Source: a bacterium (GTDB taxonomy: Bacteria; Bdellovibrionota_C; UBA2361; RFPC01). From it: a stretch of 44,437 bases of DNA. Under the pieces are notes generated by a model that did no database searches, was not told where the DNA came from, and worked only from the letters and a program-made list of their open reading frames with translations. Below are positions 7,662 through 17,147 of the stretch, piece by piece (the first letter of the stretch is position 1; every line of letters begins with the position of its first letter). The stretch lies in assembly GCA_022763385.1 (NCBI GenBank), contig JALEGQ010000164.1, positions 1 to 44,437 of the forward strand, written 5' to 3'. Position numbers and translations under genes: made by a program.

Positions 7662-10325
7662 ATGAACAGTAAAGAGATACGCGAAGCTTTCTTATCGTTT
7701 TTTGAAGAGCGTCACCACACCCGTGTTCAGAGCGCCTCCCTGAATGTGACGGATGATCCCACCCTCCTCTTCCCGAATGCGGGCATGACTCAGTTTAAGA
7801 GCTGCTTTCTCGGCGTCGAAAAACGAGAGTATGTGCGGGCCTGTTCGAGTCAGAAGTGCATGCGGATCTCTGGAAAGCATAACGACTTCGAGAATGTCGG
7901 GGTAACTCCGCGGCACCATACTTTTTTCGAAATGCTTGGGAACTTTAGCTTCGGAGATTACTTTAAGAAGGATGCCATTGAGTTCTCGTGGACATTCCTT
8001 CTGGAGGAGATGAAGCTTCCAAAGGATCGGCTGTGGGTGACGATCTTCGAGGACGATGATGAGGCAGAAGAGCTCTGGAAGGAGCATACGACGGTTCCTC
8101 ACGAACGGATTGTACGACTCGGAGAAGCCGACAACTTCTGGGCCATGGGCGATACCGGCCCGTGTGGTCCGTGTTCCGAGATTCACTATTGCCTCCTCGA
8201 TGATCCTTCGCAGGCGACGGCAAAGGGGCTCGCTGAAGATGACGGTTCCTTTATTGAGATCTGGAACCTCGTTTTCATGCAGTTTAACCGCTCTGAAAAC
8301 GGTGAACTTGCTCCGCTTCCGAAGCCCTCTATTGATACGGGAATGGGGCTGGAACGGATTACCGCGGTAAAGCAGGGGCTTTCTTCTACCTACGATACGG
8401 ATCTCCTTCGGGGAGTTATTGGGCTCTGCGAAGAGTTGACGGGCCATACCTACGACGGAACTTCGTATGAGGTGAAAGATCTCCGAACGGACCTCTCCTA
8501 TGCGCGCGATGTGGCGATGCGAGTTATTGCTGATCACTCTCGTGCTATTGCATTTCTGATCGCTGACGGCATTCACCCTTCAAGTGATGGGCGGGGATAT
8601 GTTTTGCGCCGAATTCTTCGCCGAGCGGTGCGGCATGGCCGGGTATTAGAGTTTAAAGAGCCGTTTCTGAAGAAAACGACGGCAAAGATCGTGGAGATGC
8701 TCGGGGACGTGTATCCGGAGCTTCGAGAACAGGCCGAAGCGATTGCGCAGGTTTCTGAGGCAGAAGAGGTTCGATTCTATGAGACCTTGGATGGAGGACT
8801 CGCTCTTTTGAAGAAAGAGGTGGAGTCTCACTCTGGGAGCACTGTTTTTTCCGGAAAGACCGCTTTTCAACTCTATGACACGTATGGATTCCCGATAGAT
8901 CTCACTGAAGATGCGTTGAAGGCGTACGGCATGACCGTGGATAGAGAGGTGTACGATCGTGAGCTCGAACAGCAGCGAGATCGCTCACGGAGTGAACGCG
9001 CCTCGAAGAAGCTCTCATTTCAGACTCTTGAATATTCCGGTGATCCAACAACATTTATCGGATACAGAGAGCTCTCTTCACAGCAAGAGCTCCTTCACCT
9101 TGAAGCTGAAGAGCGTACGAAGGATGTACTTACCGCTGGAGACCTTGTCCGACTTGTTTTTGCAGAGACGCCGTTTTACGCAGAGTCGGGGGGACAGGTG
9201 GGAGACCGAGGAAGTATTGAGCTTCCCGGAGTCTCTCTTGAGGTGTGTGATGTGCAGAAAACACCGGCGGGTCACATCGTGCACACGGCGCGAGTGAGTG
9301 CCGGAGAGCTCACCTCAGAGAGCATTGGCCAAGGGGCAGCACTTCAGGTTGATGAAGAGCTTCGGAAAGCAACCGCGAGAAATCACTCCGCAACACACCT
9401 CGTACATGCAGCGTTGCAGGAGGTGCTCGGTGATCATGTAAAACAGGCGGGTTCTCGTGTTGATGAGAACTCGCTTCGATTTGATTACTCTCATTTTCGT
9501 GGTGTCTCTCCGGAGGAGCTTCGAGATATTTCTCAGTTTGTAAATGAAGAGATTCGACGGAACTACGAGGCCAAGACCGAGGTGATGAAGCTTGATGAGG
9601 CGAAGTCACGCGGTGCGATGGCGCTGTTCGGTGAAAAGTATGGGGATGAGGTTCGGGTAGTAGAGATAGGCCCGAATTCTTTGGAGCTGTGTGGTGGAAC
9701 GCACGTTCAGCGGAGTGGAGATATCGGCTTTCTTGCACTGAGTACGGAAGGGGGGATCTCTGCTGGGGTAAGGCGGATTGAGTGTGTCACTGGTGCCACC
9801 TTTGAGCAGCTTTATCTTGAGCAAAGCGAGGAGCTCTCAGCGCTTATGCACCTCCTGAAGGGAGAGCGACGAGACCTCGGTTCGAAAGTAGAGCGGCTTC
9901 TTGCGAGGCTCAAGGAAACGGAAGCAGAGCTTGAGGCGGCAAAGTCTCAGGTTGCTCAGGCCTCAACCGGAAGTTTTATCGCAAAGAAGAAAGAGAGTTC
10001 GAGCGGTGTTTCCTTTATTGCTGAGTCTGTTGCTGAGCTCGATGCTGAAGGGTTGAAGAGAATGGTCGACAAGCTCCGGGTTGAATTGGGTTCGGGGGTA
10101 GTAGCACTCGGCTCGACCGCGGGCGGAAAAACGACGGTTGTTGCGGGAGTAACAAAGGATCTCGCGGGAAAGATACACGCGGGAAAGCTCATACAGGAAG
10201 CGGTAAAAGAGAGCGGAGGAAAAGGGGGAGGGCGCCCAGACTTTGCACAGGCTGGTGGACTCACCCCTCCGGCGCTCCCCGTCACCCTTGCTGCTATCTC
10301 TCGCTTGCTTGAGGAAGCTCAATAG
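7662..10325 (+). CDS. alaS: alanyl-tRNA synthetase
   Basis: An 887-residue full-length class II synthetase that charges tRNA-Ala. The N-terminus (SKEIREAFLSFFEERHH) and FPNAGMTQFKSCFLG are diagnostic of the catalytic core. The editing domain shows the zinc-site motifs HSATHLVHAAL and CGGTHV. The C-terminal C-Ala domain ends with the usual Gly-rich GGKGGGRPDFAQAGG segment. The ATG at 7662 follows a GGAGCGTAAGG stretch that serves as ribosome-binding site. The length is typical, and nothing is truncated. Confidence 0.98.
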   Translation: MNSKEIREAFLSFFEERHHTRVQSASLNVTDDPTLLFPNAGMTQFKSCFLGVEKREYVRACSSQKCMRISGKHNDFENVGVTPRHHTFFEMLGNFSFGDYFKKDAIEFSWTFLLEEMKLPKDRLWVTIFEDDDEAEELWKEHTTVPHERIVRLGEADNFWAMGDTGPCGPCSEIHYCLLDDPSQATAKGLAEDDGSFIEIWNLVFMQFNRSENGELAPLPKPSIDTGMGLERITAVKQGLSSTYDTDLLRGVIGLCEELTGHTYDGTSYEVKDLRTDLSYARDVAMRVIADHSRAIAFLIADGIHPSSDGRGYVLRRILRRAVRHGRVLEFKEPFLKKTTAKIVEMLGDVYPELREQAEAIAQVSEAEEVRFYETLDGGLALLKKEVESHSGSTVFSGKTAFQLYDTYGFPIDLTEDALKAYGMTVDREVYDRELEQQRDRSRSERASKKLSFQTLEYSGDPTTFIGYRELSSQQELLHLEAEERTKDVLTAGDLVRLVFAETPFYAESGGQVGDRGSIELPGVSLEVCDVQKTPAGHIVHTARVSAGELTSESIGQGAALQVDEELRKATARNHSATHLVHAALQEVLGDHVKQAGSRVDENSLRFDYSHFRGVSPEELRDISQFVNEEIRRNYEAKTEVMKLDEAKSRGAMALFGEKYGDEVRVVEIGPNSLELCGGTHVQRSGDIGFLALSTEGGISAGVRRIECVTGATFEQLYLEQSEELSALMHLLKGERRDLGSKVERLLARLKETEAELEAAKSQVAQASTGSFIAKKKESSSGVSFIAESVAELDAEGLKRMVDKLRVELGSGVVALGSTAGGKTTVVAGVTKDLAGKIHAGKLIQEAVKESGGKGGGRPDFAQAGGLTPPALPVTLAAISRLLEEAQ

Positions 10326-10359
10326 GAACAGTGTATCTGTCGGAGAAGAAGGAGACTGA

Positions 10360-11406
10360 GTGACCGAGAAAACAGGTGGAAAAGGACGAAACGGAGAGCC
10401 GAGCGGCTCTCATAAGGAGACGCTCGTTGAGGTCACGAACCCTGATGTTGTTCTTGCTATTGCCGGCGAGCGGAATGCTCAGCTCAAGGAGATTGAAGAG
10501 ACACTTGATCTCTCCGTCTCAGTTGTCCCCGAAGGGTTCTTCCTTTCGGGGCAAGACAGTGAGGTGAATCTTGCTGAAGAGCTTATTCGACAGCTTACTC
10601 AACTTATTGAGCGGGGGGAGCGAATCTTTCCCGGGGATGTAGAGCGGGCGGTAAAGATGCTCGCTTCGAATCGGAACCTTCAGCTCGCTGAACTCTTTCG
10701 GGACCAGGTAAAGATCGCTGGACGGAAGCGGGTCATTGTTCCCAAGACCTTTCGACAGAAGGAGTACATCGAAGCGATTAAGGCGAATGACGTGGTTTTT
10801 GGCTTAGGACCTGCGGGAACGGGAAAGACCTATCTCGCAATGGCGATGGCGGTTTCTGCCCTTCTCCACCGCGAGGTAAAGCGGGTCGTCCTCTGTCGAC
10901 CTGCTGTTGAGGCGGGGGAGAAGCTCGGCTTTCTTCCGGGAGATATGGCAGAAAAGGTCAACCCATACCTTCGCCCGCTTTATGACGCTCTGCACGATAT
11001 GGTTGACTACGAGAAGGCAGAGGAGATGGTAGAGAAGGGGCAGGTAGAGGTAGCGCCGCTCGCATTCATGCGAGGTCGGACCCTCTCAAACGCCTTCGTG
11101 GTGCTAGATGAGGCTCAGAATACAACATCAGTTCAGATGAAAATGTTGCTCACCCGGCTGGGTCGGCGCTCTAAGTGCTTGATAACAGGAGATATTACTC
11201 AAATTGACCTCCCAAGGGGGGTTCGTTCTGGGCTCTCAGAAGCAACTCGACTCCTCAAGGGCATCCCTGGCATCTATATGGTACACTTTGGTGAAGAGGA
11301 TGTGATTCGACACCCCCTTGTATCTCGAATTATTCAGGCCTATGAGAAGAAAGACTCAGGAGAGGAACACTTCGCACCAAAACCACCAAAGCTCACACAA
11401 GAGTGA
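10360..11406 (+). CDS. phoH: PhoH-like ATPase
   Basis: A 348-residue PhoH/YbeZ-type protein with an N-terminal KH-like segment (about residues 20-90) and a P-loop ATPase domain. Walker A is GPAGTGKTYLA, and Walker B is within AFVVLDEAQNTT. The GTG start is preceded by AAGGAG at a good distance. PhoH proteins are cytoplasmic ATPases linked to RNA metabolism and ribosome maturation. The gene is followed by pgpH and ybeY, a neighbourhood seen across many bacteria, which strongly supports the YbeZ-type identity. Confidence 0.93.
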   Translation: MTEKTGGKGRNGEPSGSHKETLVEVTNPDVVLAIAGERNAQLKEIEETLDLSVSVVPEGFFLSGQDSEVNLAEELIRQLTQLIERGERIFPGDVERAVKMLASNRNLQLAELFRDQVKIAGRKRVIVPKTFRQKEYIEAIKANDVVFGLGPAGTGKTYLAMAMAVSALLHREVKRVVLCRPAVEAGEKLGFLPGDMAEKVNPYLRPLYDALHDMVDYEKAEEMVEKGQVEVAPLAFMRGRTLSNAFVVLDEAQNTTSVQMKMLLTRLGRRSKCLITGDITQIDLPRGVRSGLSEATRLLKGIPGIYMVHFGEEDVIRHPLVSRIIQAYEKKDSGEEHFAPKPPKLTQE

Positions 11407-11477
11407 GCAGCGCTCACCGATCTGTGCCGTGAGTGCCGTCGCCTGGTAATTGCACACTCTAATTTCATATCTGCTCT

Positions 11478-13262
11478 ATGGACGTCCAACCGACCCCCAG
11501 TACTGTGCCGCCAATATCGCGCCTGAAGGCTCTCGTCGGAATTTTGCTGGCGCTTGCTTGTTCCAGTTTTGCGGAAGCGGTGCTTGGCCCACTTCTCAGT
11601 GAAGGTGATGCGCCGTTTACTGCAGCAGGTCGGATGGCGCTTACCTTTCTCACGGTATACACGCTCCACCGTTTTGCCCTGACGAGTTTCAGTCGGTATT
11701 CGCCGAAGATTCGAGATCTTCTCACCTTGCTTCTGGTCCTTATCTTTTCACTTGGCTTTGTGTGGATCGGAAGAATCCTCTCGATCGCCGCTTTCCAGTA
11801 TCTTCAGAGTAATGGATACACCATCGCGTTGGGAGCAGGTGCCTTTGAGTTTGCGATTCCGTTCGCAGCGGGAGCTCTCCTTCTTCAAGCGGTATTAGGC
11901 CTTCATTTTGGGATGTTTTATGCCGTGGCGCTCTCGATCATCATGGGAGTGTATACCCCGGACTTTCTTGTAGAAGTTCCGTACGTACTCTCCACCTCTT
12001 TAATGGCATGTCTGAGCCTCTCTCGTTTTCGTTCTCGCTCTGCGTACATCCGAGCCGGATTGAACATCTCGTTCGTAAGCCTTCCCTTTGCTTTTTGTGC
12101 GGTCATCCTCAGTGGAGCTCAAGCTCCAACGGATCTCCTGATCCCTGTGCTCTCTGCTATCGCTGGAGGAATTCTCTGTTCCTTTGTTGCTGCCGGCATC
12201 ACGCCAATTCTCGAAGGATTAGGCGGGTACGTCACTGATATGCGGCTCTTGGAGATGGCGACTCTTGATCATCCACTCCTGAAGGAGCTGAGTATCCAGG
12301 CACCGGGGACGTGGAATCACTCGATGGTGATGGGGATGATGGTGGACGCTGCTGCTGATGCTGTTGGGGCGAACGCAGTTCTGGCGCGGGTGGGAGCGTA
12401 CTTTCACGACATCGGAAAGATGAAGAAACCGCTCTACTTTGTAGAGAACCAGGGAGGTCACGAAAACAGGCACGACAAGTTGAGCTGCTCAATGTCAGCC
12501 TTGATCATCCGATCTCATGTGAAGGACGGGATTGAGCTCGCAAAGATGCATAAATTGCCAGCAGCGATAGTCGACATGATACCACAACACCACGGCACCT
12601 CCGTTATCGAATACTTCTATCAGAAAGCGAAAAAGGAAGCGGAGGAGAGTGGGGATAACGCACCTCCAGTGGATAGAAGTCTCTACTCATATCCAGGGCC
12701 AAAGCCGCAAACCCGGGAAGCCGGCATTCTCATGTTGGCCGATGGTATTGAGGCGGCAGCTCGGACGATCAAAGAACCCACCCCGGATCGTATTCAGGGC
12801 ATGGTTCAGAAGATGATTAACAAGGTCTTTGCGAGTGGACAGCTCAATGAGTGTGACCTTACCCTGCAAGACCTTCACCTCATTGCAAAAAACTTTGTTC
12901 GAATTCTCTCGAGTATCTATCACCAGCGAATCGCCTACGCGGAGCCGGCTGAAAAGACCGTGGCTGAAAAGATCGGTTCCAAGAAGAATCAAGCCGAGAA
13001 GCCTTCATCACCTCCGTCAAAAGAAACCGGAAAAGCGGGGAAGGGAAAAAGCGAAGTGAGTCCTCCTCCTCGTCCTCCTGCTGAGGAAACTGGAGCATCC
13101 GCAGGTGAAAAAGAATCTTCTACATCTGTCAGCGTAGCGTCTTCATCGTCGCCACCTCTTGAGACTCAGAATGGAAGTGAAAGTGAAGAAGCTTCTGCTG
13201 AAGGCTCTTCTGAGCCGAAAGAGAAGAAGGAAGAAGATCTCAAACGTCTCGGAATTTCTTAG
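11478..13262 (+). CDS. pgpH: membrane HD-domain phosphodiesterase, PgpH/YqfF type, short form
   Basis: A 594-residue protein. A first membrane span at about 15-35 is followed after a short loop by six or seven further spans to about residue 255. A cytoplasmic HD domain follows, with TWNHS and FHDIGK (His310-Asp311), RHDKLS and later conserved acidic residues. PgpH proteins hydrolyse the second messenger c-di-AMP. The large extracytoplasmic HDED sensor domain that normally lies between the first two spans is absent. The last 100 residues are a low-complexity Ser/Glu/Pro/Lys tail. It sits between phoH and ybeY, as in many genomes. Activity is inferred from the family. Confidence 0.9.
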   Translation: MDVQPTPSTVPPISRLKALVGILLALACSSFAEAVLGPLLSEGDAPFTAAGRMALTFLTVYTLHRFALTSFSRYSPKIRDLLTLLLVLIFSLGFVWIGRILSIAAFQYLQSNGYTIALGAGAFEFAIPFAAGALLLQAVLGLHFGMFYAVALSIIMGVYTPDFLVEVPYVLSTSLMACLSLSRFRSRSAYIRAGLNISFVSLPFAFCAVILSGAQAPTDLLIPVLSAIAGGILCSFVAAGITPILEGLGGYVTDMRLLEMATLDHPLLKELSIQAPGTWNHSMVMGMMVDAAADAVGANAVLARVGAYFHDIGKMKKPLYFVENQGGHENRHDKLSCSMSALIIRSHVKDGIELAKMHKLPAAIVDMIPQHHGTSVIEYFYQKAKKEAEESGDNAPPVDRSLYSYPGPKPQTREAGILMLADGIEAAARTIKEPTPDRIQGMVQKMINKVFASGQLNECDLTLQDLHLIAKNFVRILSSIYHQRIAYAEPAEKTVAEKIGSKKNQAEKPSSPPSKETGKAGKGKSEVSPPPRPPAEETGASAGEKESSTSVSVASSSSPPLETQNGSESEEASAEGSSEPKEKKEEDLKRLGIS

Positions 13263-13279
13263 CGAGTGTTGGGGTTCAC

Positions 13280-13807
13280 GTGAACGCAGAACGAAAATGG
13301 CAGATTGAGGTCACCCTTGATGAGGTCACTCAGGTTGAGTGGGGAGAAAAGGTGCCGCTATTTCTTGAGCGGTGCTTGGGAGAGCTTCGAGATATTGCTA
13401 TACCGAAAGAGCTCTCGCACCTCAGCGTCCTTCTGACGAGAGACGAATCTATTCGGCAAATGAATCGGAGCTATCGCGGAAAAGATAGGCCTACAGATGT
13501 GCTCTCTTTTCCGCAGCAGGAAAACATTCGGAAGGGCCGCTTCTCGGAGATGGCATTTGAAGGAGTGAGTGGAGAGGGAGAACCGTTTCTCTCACTTGGG
13601 GATATCGTTATCTCGGTAGATACCGCCATTCAACAGGCCGAGCAAGCGGGGCGTCCACTCTCTGAAGAGATCGCGCAGCTTCTCGTGCACGGCCTCCTCC
13701 ACCTCTACGGATATGATCACGAAGGAGTCCCCGAGCAAGAAGCCGAAGAGATGTTTCGTCGACAAGATGAGATCTCTTCTCGTCACCACACTCTCCTTAC
13801 GCCATAG
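13280..13807 (+). CDS. ybeY: endoribonuclease YbeY, rRNA maturation factor
   Basis: A 175-residue metalloprotein with the diagnostic zinc motif LLVHGLLHLYGYDHE, giving the three zinc-binding histidines, and the upstream RPTDVLSFP signature. YbeY is a single-strand endoribonuclease involved in 16S rRNA 3'-end maturation and ribosome quality control. It starts at GTG, 17 bases after the pgpH stop, and completes the phoH-pgpH-ybeY group. An acidic insertion between the two motifs (around SGEGEPF) makes it slightly longer than the usual 150-160 residues. Confidence 0.96.
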   Translation: MNAERKWQIEVTLDEVTQVEWGEKVPLFLERCLGELRDIAIPKELSHLSVLLTRDESIRQMNRSYRGKDRPTDVLSFPQQENIRKGRFSEMAFEGVSGEGEPFLSLGDIVISVDTAIQQAEQAGRPLSEEIAQLLVHGLLHLYGYDHEGVPEQEAEEMFRRQDEISSRHHTLLTP

Positions 13808-13873
13808 GGTTTCGTCTTCAGAAGTTCTCCCCAATGCTTGTCAAAGAGCGTTCTCAGCAGATATGGTATTAGG

Positions 13874-14978
13874 ATGAATTCAGTAGCGGACCGAACCGAA
13901 ATCAGATCCGAGCTTCCCTCGCTCAAAAAGCGCATAGACGCTTTGAAGGGGTTTCTTTGACTCCCCTTCAAAAGAGCGTCGTTTAGAAGAACTAGAGCTT
14001 CAGTCACAGCAACCAGACTTCTGGGATGAGCCAGAGAGGGCTCAGAATGCACTCCAGGAGCGGGCGAGCTGTCAGAAAGCGATAGAGACGGTTCAAAAAC
14101 TCGTTGCTCTCTACGACGACATCGAAACAGCCCTTGAACTCTCAGATGATGAGCCGGAGCTCCTCGAAGAGGCGCACACCCACCTTGAACAGCTCCAGCA
14201 GCGGCTTCAGGAAGAAGAGTTCTACTGTAAGATGAGCGGTGAGTTCGACCAAAATAATGCCATCGTTGAATTTAATGGGGGCGCAGGTGGTACCGAATCG
14301 ATGGATTGGGCGAATATGTTGCTCCGCATGTACCTGAGATGGGCAGAGAAAAAGGGATTTGCCGCAGAGGAACTCGAGTACAGCCCCGGTGAGGAAGCTG
14401 GAATCAAGAGTGCTACCATTCTCATAAAGGGGGAGTACGCCTATGGGCATCTCCGATCTGAGCAAGGGGTGCACCGACTCGTTCGGATCTCTCCCTTTGA
14501 TTCGAACGCGAGAAGACACACCTCTTTTGCCTCAGTCGCGGTTACGCCCGATATTGATCAAGATGTAGAAGTTGAGATTGACGAGAAAGACCTGCGAATC
14601 GACACCTATCGTTCTTCTGGAGCTGGCGGTCAGCATGTTAATAAGACTGACTCTGCAGTGCGATTGACACACCTTCCAACGGGACTTGTTGTTGCCTGTC
14701 AGAATGAGCGCTCTCAACATAAGAATAAAGATCGAGCGATGAAGATGCTCCGTTCGAAGTTGTACGAGCTTAAAACCCGTGAGCAAGCAGAGAAGATGGA
14801 TGGCATTAAAGGCGAGAGAAAGTCCGTGGACTTCGGCTCACAGATCCGTTCCTACGTCATGCAGCCGTACCAGATGGTAAAAGACCTCCGAACGAACTTT
14901 GAATCCTCCAACGTCGACGGAATCCTCGACGGTGACATAGATCCCTTTATCGAGTCTTACCTTCTCAGTGAGCAGTAA
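13874..14978 (+). CDS. prfB: peptide chain release factor 2, programmed +1 frameshift
   Basis: The gene begins at ATG 13874 and meets an in-frame TGA at 13958-13960 after 28 codons. Skipping T13958 continues in the +1 frame (GAC at 13959) to the stop at 14978, giving 367 residues, close to the usual RF2 length. The shift site AAGGGG-TTT-CTT-TGA-C has the same Shine-Dalgarno-like element and spacing as the well-known prfB autoregulatory site, where RF2 shortage at UGA favours frameshifting. The SPF stop-recognition motif is at 206-208 and GGQ at 251-253, as in true RF2. It is intact, not a pseudogene. It follows ybeY by 66 bases. Confidence 0.97.
13937..13980 (+). promoter_or_regulatory. prfB frameshift signal inside a strong hairpin
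   Basis: The shift site CTTTGAC (13955-13961) lies in an 11-base loop (13952-13962). The left arm is GACGCTTTGAAGGGG (13937-13951). The right arm 13963-13980 pairs with it over ten continuous base pairs, a three-base bulge (AGA, 13973-13975) and five more pairs. The Shine-Dalgarno-like AAGGGG forms the top of the left arm. The pairing is read directly from the sequence; its effect on frameshifting is unknown. Confidence 0.8.
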
Positions 14979-15029
14979 AGTGAGGAAAATTTAGCGCTTA
15001 CACCGAGTTGTCTCATTTTCCAAGGCACC

Positions 15030-15068
15030 AGGTGAGAGAAATTCTCCATAACCTCTTGGAGAACACCT
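15030..15068 (+). promoter_or_regulatory. nested inverted repeat upstream of the 15.1 kb gene
   Basis: TTCTCC (15042-15047) pairs with GGAGAA (15058-15063), and the outer AGGTG (15030-15034) pairs with CACCT (15064-15068), leaving a one-sided bulge. It ends just before the GGGAGG ribosome-binding site of the next gene and lies about 50 bases after the prfB stop. No T run follows, so it is not a clear terminator. A leader structure is possible. Confidence 0.35.
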
Positions 15069-15083
15069 AGGGAGGCTTGAGAA

Positions 15084-15887
15084 ATGCCGGGTCCGTCCAG
15101 CAACCGCAGGAAAGAAGAGAGAAGACGGTCTTCTGACCCTGCACCTCCCTCACCAGAAACTCCGTTGCCCTCACCAGAAACTTCGTTGGAGGAACTCCGT
15201 ACTCCAGAGAAAGCAGAGTCCCGAGGAGAAAGAGAGGGAGAATCTGCGAAGAAAGAGACGGAGGCGCAACAAGGATACTCTAAACTCGCCATCAGACATG
15301 TTGCTCATATGATTGGCCCGGGAAGAGGAGAGCCCCTCAGTTCTCACTGTGCGTATGAACCCGAAGGAGGAGATCCTGGTCCGTTATCTCTCCGAGAGAA
15401 AGCAAGAATGGCAGCGGTAATGGCGGGTGTAACAACAGCAGGGGTCTATAGTTTTTCTGGCATGCTCTCTCTCACATCGGTAGGGAGTCTCGGCCATTTT
15501 GCCTGCATCGCCAGTTCCGCTGTTCTTTCTGTGGTGCTCTCGAAAATATTGTTTAAGGCTGAGGAAGAAGATCGAATACAGCGGCCTGAAAAAAGAGCGT
15601 CTTTTCGCGAAGAGTGCGGTCTCCCTGACGACAGAGACAAAGGGCTTCAGGTATTTGAAGAGAGTCAGGCAGAGGCAGCAAAACTCTTCGAAGAAGTGAT
15701 TGAGTGTATGTCGAAAAACGTCATGTGGAACGATGCCTATTACGGGAGACATAGGATGCGCGTTGAGCAGACAAGAGATGCTCTTATCCCCCCTGAAAAT
15801 GCTCCACCCGGCCTTCAGGAAACTCGTCGTCGATTGATTCCTCACGCGAAAGAGGCGCTTGAGAAAATACTTTCAAGAAATGATTAG
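15084..15887 (+). CDS. unknown protein with a charged N-terminus and two predicted membrane spans
   Basis: I do not recognise this 267-residue protein. Residues 1-75 are highly charged and rich in Pro, Ser, Glu and Arg, including a repeated SPET(P/S)L element, and look disordered. Residues about 112-155 form two hydrophobic segments (AAVMAGVTTAGVYSF and ACIASSAVLSVVLSKILF). The remainder is a soluble, helical, charged tail. The ATG follows GGGAGG at eight bases, which supports expression. It lies 105 bases after prfB and is convergent with the chemoreceptor gene 27 bases away. Confidence 0.65.
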   Translation: MPGPSSNRRKEERRRSSDPAPPSPETPLPSPETSLEELRTPEKAESRGEREGESAKKETEAQQGYSKLAIRHVAHMIGPGRGEPLSSHCAYEPEGGDPGPLSLREKARMAAVMAGVTTAGVYSFSGMLSLTSVGSLGHFACIASSAVLSVVLSKILFKAEEEDRIQRPEKRASFREECGLPDDRDKGLQVFEESQAEAAKLFEEVIECMSKNVMWNDAYYGRHRMRVEQTRDALIPPENAPPGLQETRRRLIPHAKEALEKILSRND

Positions 15888-15914
15888 CAAGCGACGGGTG
15901 CCCGGTAGCAGAGG

Positions 15915-17147
15915 TTAGCTGCGGATCTGTTTTAGGAAGCTTTCTACTTCGCTTTCGAGTCTGGTTCCCTCTTGAGAGAGTTGTGCGGCAGAGGCCTTTA
16001 CTTGGTGTGCTGCGTTGCTGGCATCGGTCGTCGCGTGGCTTGCTTTCTCCATACTCTCTGTTACCTGCTGCGTTCCTTTTGCTGCCTCTTGGACATTCTG
16101 ACTGATCTCGTATGTGGCTTGTCGTTGTCCAACAACGGAATCGGTGATGACGCTACTCGTTTCACTTACCCCACTTATGGTGTCGCCTATATTGTGTATG
16201 GCTTCTACCGCGTGTTTGGTGTTTTCCTGAATTCTCACGATCTGTGCGGTGATTTCCTCTGTTGCTGAGGCAGTTTGTTGCGCAAGATTTTTTACCTCTG
16301 ACGCAACAACTGCAAATCCCTTTCCCGCTTCGCCGGCTCTTGCTGCTTCGATGGTTGCGTTGAGAGCAAGGAGATTTGTCTGTTCCGCAACCTGCTGGAT
16401 GAGCTTTACAATTCCTCCAATATTTGAAGAATCGTCTTTCAGGCTAGCGATGATTTCTGAGGTCGTATCTGCCTGTTCTACTGCTTTCGCTGCGACCGAA
16501 GCTGATTGTTGGACCTGATTTTCGATCTCACTCATACTTGCTGTAAGCTCTTCCGTTGCACTGGCTACTGATTGCACGTTATCTGATGTGCTCTCTGCGG
16601 CCTGTTGTACCCCCTCAACCTTGGTCGCAGTGGTTTGGGTGCTTTCTGCGAGGATCTCAGCAGAGCTTCGGAGATCTGCTGAAGATTCGGCTACTTTTTT
16701 TACGATGTCCATCACCTGATCTTCGAACTGTTGTGCAAGTTCTATGCGTTGTTGGGCGGCTGTTTCGATCTGACTTGCTTGCTCCGCCATTCTCTTCGTT
16801 GCGTGATTGATTCTCTTTGCCGATTGACGGTAGGTTCCCGGCATTCCTCGCAGGAGTACCCGTCGAAAAAACTTTCCCTCGGCTGCGTAATCAAGAGATG
16901 CTCGAGACTCTCGCACGAATGCATCTGCAATATCGAGAGTATCATTGGTACGGTTCAGGACCTCTCTGAGAGCTCCTGTTGCGGTAATCTGGGTGATCCT
17001 CGCCTCTAAGTCACCTTGAGCGGCTCTTTCAAGAACCTCGAGCAGTTTTGGGATCCAGAATCGATATTCTGCGAGCTCTCTCTCCTCGCTCTCTTCTTCT
17101 TTGTGGAGTTCGTGAAGGGATGTTTCGGGAGCTGTTATCTGTTTCAT
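15915..17147 (-). CDS. soluble methyl-accepting chemotaxis protein (signalling half of a split Aer-like receptor)
   Basis: A 410-residue chemoreceptor without a membrane span. A HAMP-like N-terminal part ([13 protein letters not shown]) leads into a long coiled coil. The conserved hairpin tip reads [19 protein letters not shown] followed by [15 protein letters not shown], the CheA/CheW contact site. Ala/Glu/Gln-rich adaptation regions flank it. Its ATG overlaps the TGA of the upstream PAS gene by four bases, so the two should be made together. Aer-type receptors join such PAS and signalling modules in one chain, so this pair probably acts as a two-part energy or redox sensor in the cytoplasm. 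Confidence 0.93.
   Translation of the reverse strand: MKQITAPETSLHELHKEEESEERELAEYRFWIPKLLEVLERAAQGDLEARITQITATGALREVLNRTNDTLDIADAFVRESRASLDYAAEGKFFRRVLLRGMPGTYRQSAKRINHATKRMAEQASQIETAAQQRIELAQQFEDQVMDIVKKVAESSADLRSSAEILAESTQTTATKVEGVQQAAESTSDNVQSVASATEELTASMSEIENQVQQSASVAAKAVEQADTTSEIIASLKDDSSNIGGIVKLIQQVAEQTNLLALNATIEAARAGEAGKGFAVVASEVKNLAQQTASATEEITAQIVRIQENTKHAVEAIHNIGDTISGVSETSSVITDSVVGQRQATYEISQNVQEAAKGTQQVTESMEKASHATTDASNAAHQVKASAAQLSQEGTRLESEVESFLKQIRS

Noticed and set aside
7692..8576. 294-codon open frame antisense to alaS
   Set aside because: It lies wholly inside a strongly conserved gene and its translation shows no domain; it is a shadow of codon bias.
13874..13960. Apparent nonsense mutation at the start of prfB
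   Set aside because: The in-frame TGA is the programmed frameshift stop: CTT-TGA-C, Shine-Dalgarno-like AAGGGG and an intact +1 frame follow, so the gene is not broken.
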